DNA of 64,000 bases, from NCBI GenBank assembly GCA_016463225.1, contig JAEMRT010000004.1, positions 62,001 to 126,000 on the forward strand, read 5' to 3'. A model generated the notes under the pieces. The model did no database searches. It worked only from the letters and a program-made list of their open reading frames with translations, and was not told the DNA's origin. Position 1 is the stretch's first letter; every line of letters begins with the position of its first letter. This DNA is from Sphingopyxis sp. GTDB taxonomy: Bacteria; Pseudomonadota; Alphaproteobacteria; Sphingomonadales; Sphingomonadaceae. Shown piece by piece: positions 61,751 through 64,000 of the stretch. Both the position numbers and the translations under genes were made by a program.

Positions 61751-62095
61751 ATGTTTGGTCCCTTAATTCGAAAACTGATTGTCGAAACGCGAATGGATAT
61801 CCCACCCCATTCGCCGACCCCTCTAGCGGGCGACAGGTTCAGCCTTTGCCAGCAAGCTTGGTTAACAGCGCAGTAGGAATTGGCCCGCCCTACCCATGGT
61901 AAGCGAGATAAATCATGGCCTTAGCCTGATGACATAGGGGTCGTGGGGACCGCCCGTCCTTCTTTAACGGCCCGGACTGGCACAAATTAAGCGGGCGCCG
62001 ACGGAAAGAATCGAGCCGAACGACGAAAGCCGCTGCGGACAGATTCGGGTCGTCCAGTCGTCATCCCGGTTCAGCCCGGGGACGGGCAGGATGGG
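61751..62095. other. Upstream region of DUF4402 gene, no gene seen
   Basis: The 345 bp between the parB stop and the DUF4402 start (both minus strand) hold no convincing gene. The stretch near 61905-61930 is AT-richer and could carry the DUF4402 promoter, but no clear -35/-10 pair was recognised. A GC-rich partly symmetric stretch lies near 62062-62090, just after the parB stop, as a possible end of that operon. Confidence 0.4.
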
Positions 62096-63055
62096 TCAGA
62101 TCGCCTCGCCGCTCAGCCGCTGGCAGATCATGTCGAGCTGGTCGAGCGACGCGAATTTCAGCGTCAGCGCGCCTTTGCCGCCGCCGGCATATTGAATCGC
62201 GACGCCGATGCCGAGCAGTTCGGACAAATGGCGTTCGACCGCGACGATGTCGGGATCGCGCCCGACGCCGTCCATGCTCTTGTATTCCAGCGGCGCCTTG
62301 CGTCCGCCGCCCTTGCCCTCGCGCACCAGCGCCTCGACCGCGCGCACCGACAGGCCTTCCTTGACCACCCGCCGCGCGATCGCTTCGGCATCGGCGGCGC
62401 CGATCAGCGCGCGGGCATGCCCCATCGCCAGCGATCCGTCGCCGACCAGCGCCTGCACCGGCGCCGGCAGGTCGAGCAGTCGCATCAGATTGGCGACATG
62501 GCTGCGCGATTTGCCGACCAGCTTGGCCAGCGCGTCCTGATTATGCCCGAAATCGTCGATCAGGCGGCGATAGGCGCCCGCCTCTTCGATCGCATTGAGG
62601 TCTTGCCGCTGGATATTCTCGACCAGCGCGATTTCATAGGTCGCGGCATCGTCGAGTTCGCGCACCAGCGCTGGAATCTGATGCAGTCCCGCGCGCTGCG
62701 CCGCGCGCCAGCGCCGTTCGCCCGCGACCAGCTGATACCCGTCGCCGTCAGGCGCGCGGCGGACGATGATCGGTTGCAGCAGGCCGCGCAGCCCGATCGA
62801 ATCGGCGAGTTCGGATATGGCATTGTCGTCGAAATGGCGCCGCGGCTGGCCCGGCAAGGGGCGAATCGACCCCAGCGGCACATGCTGCACCGCGTCGCCC
62901 GACACACTCGCCGCGGTCTTTGCCGCGCTTCCGGACGTCGCCAGCACCTGCGCCTCGGTGGCGACGTCGCCGAACAGCGCGTTCAACCCGCGCCCCAGCC
63001 CCGAGGGCCGCTTGCGCGTCGGCGTTGTTCCACTTTCGTCTTGTTTATCAGCCAT
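62096..63055 (-). CDS. parB: Chromosome partitioning protein ParB
   Basis: The protein has 319 aa. The N-terminal CTPase/ParB region has HVPLGSIRPLPGQPRRHFDD and QLVAGERRWRAAQRAGL (GERRxRA box). The HTH is DALAKLVGKSRSHVANLMRL, and the C-terminal dimer domain has VAVERHLSELLG. It loads on parS and slides as a CTP-dependent clamp. It starts directly after the parA stop. A parS site is 850 bp away in rsmG. Confidence 0.97.
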   Translation of the reverse strand: MADKQDESGTTPTRKRPSGLGRGLNALFGDVATEAQVLATSGSAAKTAASVSGDAVQHVPLGSIRPLPGQPRRHFDDNAISELADSIGLRGLLQPIIVRRAPDGDGYQLVAGERRWRAAQRAGLHQIPALVRELDDAATYEIALVENIQRQDLNAIEEAGAYRRLIDDFGHNQDALAKLVGKSRSHVANLMRLLDLPAPVQALVGDGSLAMGHARALIGAADAEAIARRVVKEGLSVRAVEALVREGKGGGRKAPLEYKSMDGVGRDPDIVAVERHLSELLGIGVAIQYAGGGKGALTLKFASLDQLDMICQRLSGEAI

Positions 63056-63838
63056 TTATGCAGCCTTGCGGATGTTGGGCAAGCGATCGATCAATTCGCG
63101 TGCCAGCGCGATATAAGCGGCCGACCCGGCGCAGCGATGATCATAGATCAGCGCTGGCAGGCCGTGGCTCGGCGCTTCGGACAGGCGGACGTTGCGCGGG
63201 ATGACGGTGTCGAACACCACCGGGCCCAGCACTTCGCGGACATCGTCCGAAACCTGATCGGTCAGCCGGTTGCGACGATCGAACATCGTCAGCGCGACTC
63301 CCAGGATCGACAATTTCTGATTGAAGCGCTCGCGCACGCGCTCGACCGTGGTGAGCAGCTGGCTCAGCCCTTCGAGCGCGAAAAACTCGCATTGCAGCGG
63401 CACGATCAGCGATTCGGCGGCGATCAACGCGTTCAGCGTCAGCATCCCCAGCGACGGCGGGCAATCGATCAGGCAAATGTCCCACTGCGCCGCTTCGTCG
63501 CCCGACAGCGCCTGCTGCATCCGGTGCAACCGGTCCTGAAACTCGATCAGCTCGATTTCGGCCCCCGACAGGTCAACCGTTGCAGGGACGATGTCGAGCC
63601 GCGGCACCGCGGTCGGGATCGCACATTCGCGCAGCGTCGCGTCGCCGCGCAGCAATTCATAACTCGAATATTCGCGCTGCGCCTGCTTGATCCCCAGCCC
63701 GGTCGACGCATTGCCCTGCGGATCGAGGTCGATGATCAGCGTCCGCCAGCCGGTCGCCGCGAGCGCGGTCGCCAGGTTGATCGCGGTCGTCGTTTTGCCA
63801 ACCCCGCCCTTCTGGTTCGCCACGCAAATGCGGATCAT
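63056..63838 (-). CDS. parA: Chromosome partitioning ATPase ParA
   Basis: The protein has 260 aa. It has the deviant Walker A ICVANQKGGVGKTTTAINLA (signature Lys in KGGVGKT), Walker A' LDPQGNASTGLGI and Walker B ICLIDCPPSLGMLTLN. It forms the nucleoid-bound gradient that moves ParB-parS complexes. ATG 63838 overlaps the rsmG stop by 3-4 nt, giving the order rsmG-parA-parB. Confidence 0.97.
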   Translation of the reverse strand: MIRICVANQKGGVGKTTTAINLATALAATGWRTLIIDLDPQGNASTGLGIKQAQREYSSYELLRGDATLRECAIPTAVPRLDIVPATVDLSGAEIELIEFQDRLHRMQQALSGDEAAQWDICLIDCPPSLGMLTLNALIAAESLIVPLQCEFFALEGLSQLLTTVERVRERFNQKLSILGVALTMFDRRNRLTDQVSDDVREVLGPVVFDTVIPRNVRLSEAPSHGLPALIYDHRCAGSAAYIALARELIDRLPNIRKAA

Positions 63839-64000
63839 GCTTTTCCTCGTTTCTCGCCCGTGACTTGCCCGGTTCCGACCAAGATCTGGCTATCGGCGTC
63901 GGTAAGGCTTTGTTCCACGTGAAACAGATTCTGCCACGCCTGCGGCAACAACGCCAGTTCCTTAACCGCGTTTCGCCCCTTTGGCAGCAACCAGCGCGTC
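63835..64000 (-). CDS. rsmG: 16S rRNA G527 methyltransferase RsmG, C-terminal part (cut by window edge)
   Basis: The last ~54 codons read TRWLLPKGRNAVKELALLPQ, then QNLFHVEQSLTDADSQILV, the RsmG/GidB C-terminus. The N-terminal SAM-binding part lies beyond the window. The stop TGA (63835-63837) overlaps the parA ATG. The segment encoding NLFHVEQ contains the parS site, a shared constraint on coding and segregation. Confidence 0.9.
   Translation of the reverse strand, partial: TRWLLPKGRNAVKELALLPQAWQNLFHVEQSLTDADSQILVGTGQVTGEKRGKA
63911..63926. promoter_or_regulatory. parS centromere site inside rsmG
   Basis: TGTTCCACGTGAAACA matches the general parS consensus TGTTnCACGTGAAACA at every defined position. 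It lies ~75 bp upstream of the parA start, within the 3' end of rsmG. It should nucleate ParB. It is the only full match seen in the window. Confidence 0.92.

Overview
The window looks like chromosomal DNA of a sphingomonad alphaproteobacterium, most likely Sphingopyxis or a close relative. The support is high GC with GC-rich codon use, the rsmG-parA-parB order, a Mic60-like gene beside hemD-hemC, the zinc-ribbon/DUF3426 gene divergent from ftsEX, a CYP153-type P450, and a DUF4402/chaperone/usher-like cluster. The genus is an inference. The right edge carries a parS site inside rsmG, so it probably lies near the replication origin.

Layout. 1-5640 (minus) is an accessory operon of unknown role: a 145-aa protein, a secreted 418-aa protein, an ABC-type ATPase without a normal signature motif, an FAD oxidoreductase, and a nucleotide-cyclase-like/AAA-ATPase protein cut by the left edge. 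A Crp/Fnr-family gene is divergent from it. 6480-6852 is a relic: the 3' end of an ilvE-like gene followed by a damaged tRNA-Gln. 6950-9790 holds a TetR regulator, two tandem paralogues, a NIPSNAP protein and a decayed amidohydrolase gene.

10007-20684 is a complete nitrate-assimilation locus. It runs nasT-nasS, a leader with a two-hexaloop ANTAR target and an intrinsic terminator, then transporter, porin, nirB, nirD, nasA and cobA, mostly with overlapping stops and starts. NasS/NasT should sense nitrate and relieve termination in the leader. NarK-type transport, NasA and NirBD then take nitrate to ammonium, and CobA supplies the siroheme precursor.

20685-21197 is a gene-poor stretch and tRNA-Arg. 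21301-30153 is housekeeping: YeiH-type exporter, zinc-ribbon protein, ftsEX, YdcF, acyltransferase, tyrA-hisC and metX-metW. 30235-35810 has a TetR regulator divergent from a TonB-dependent receptor, then a class III CoA-transferase and gcdH. 35858-45710 is again core: Mic60-like, hemD, hemC, tsaD, gpsA, a flippase, a PfkB kinase, an EI24 protein and queG. 45778-49895 has an ABC exporter, CYP153 and a Tat-type MsrB.

49906-55671 (minus) is a cell-surface glycosylation cluster: two related polytopic membrane proteins, GtrA and a UDP-galactopyranose-mutase-like flavoprotein. The distal half has lower GC. 55871-57380 has a patatin lipase and an orphan lipoprotein. 57421-61750 (minus) encodes a DUF4402 subunit, a pilus-type chaperone and an usher-like outer-membrane protein, with a terminator after the subunit gene. 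62096-64000 is parB, parA and the 3' end of rsmG with parS.
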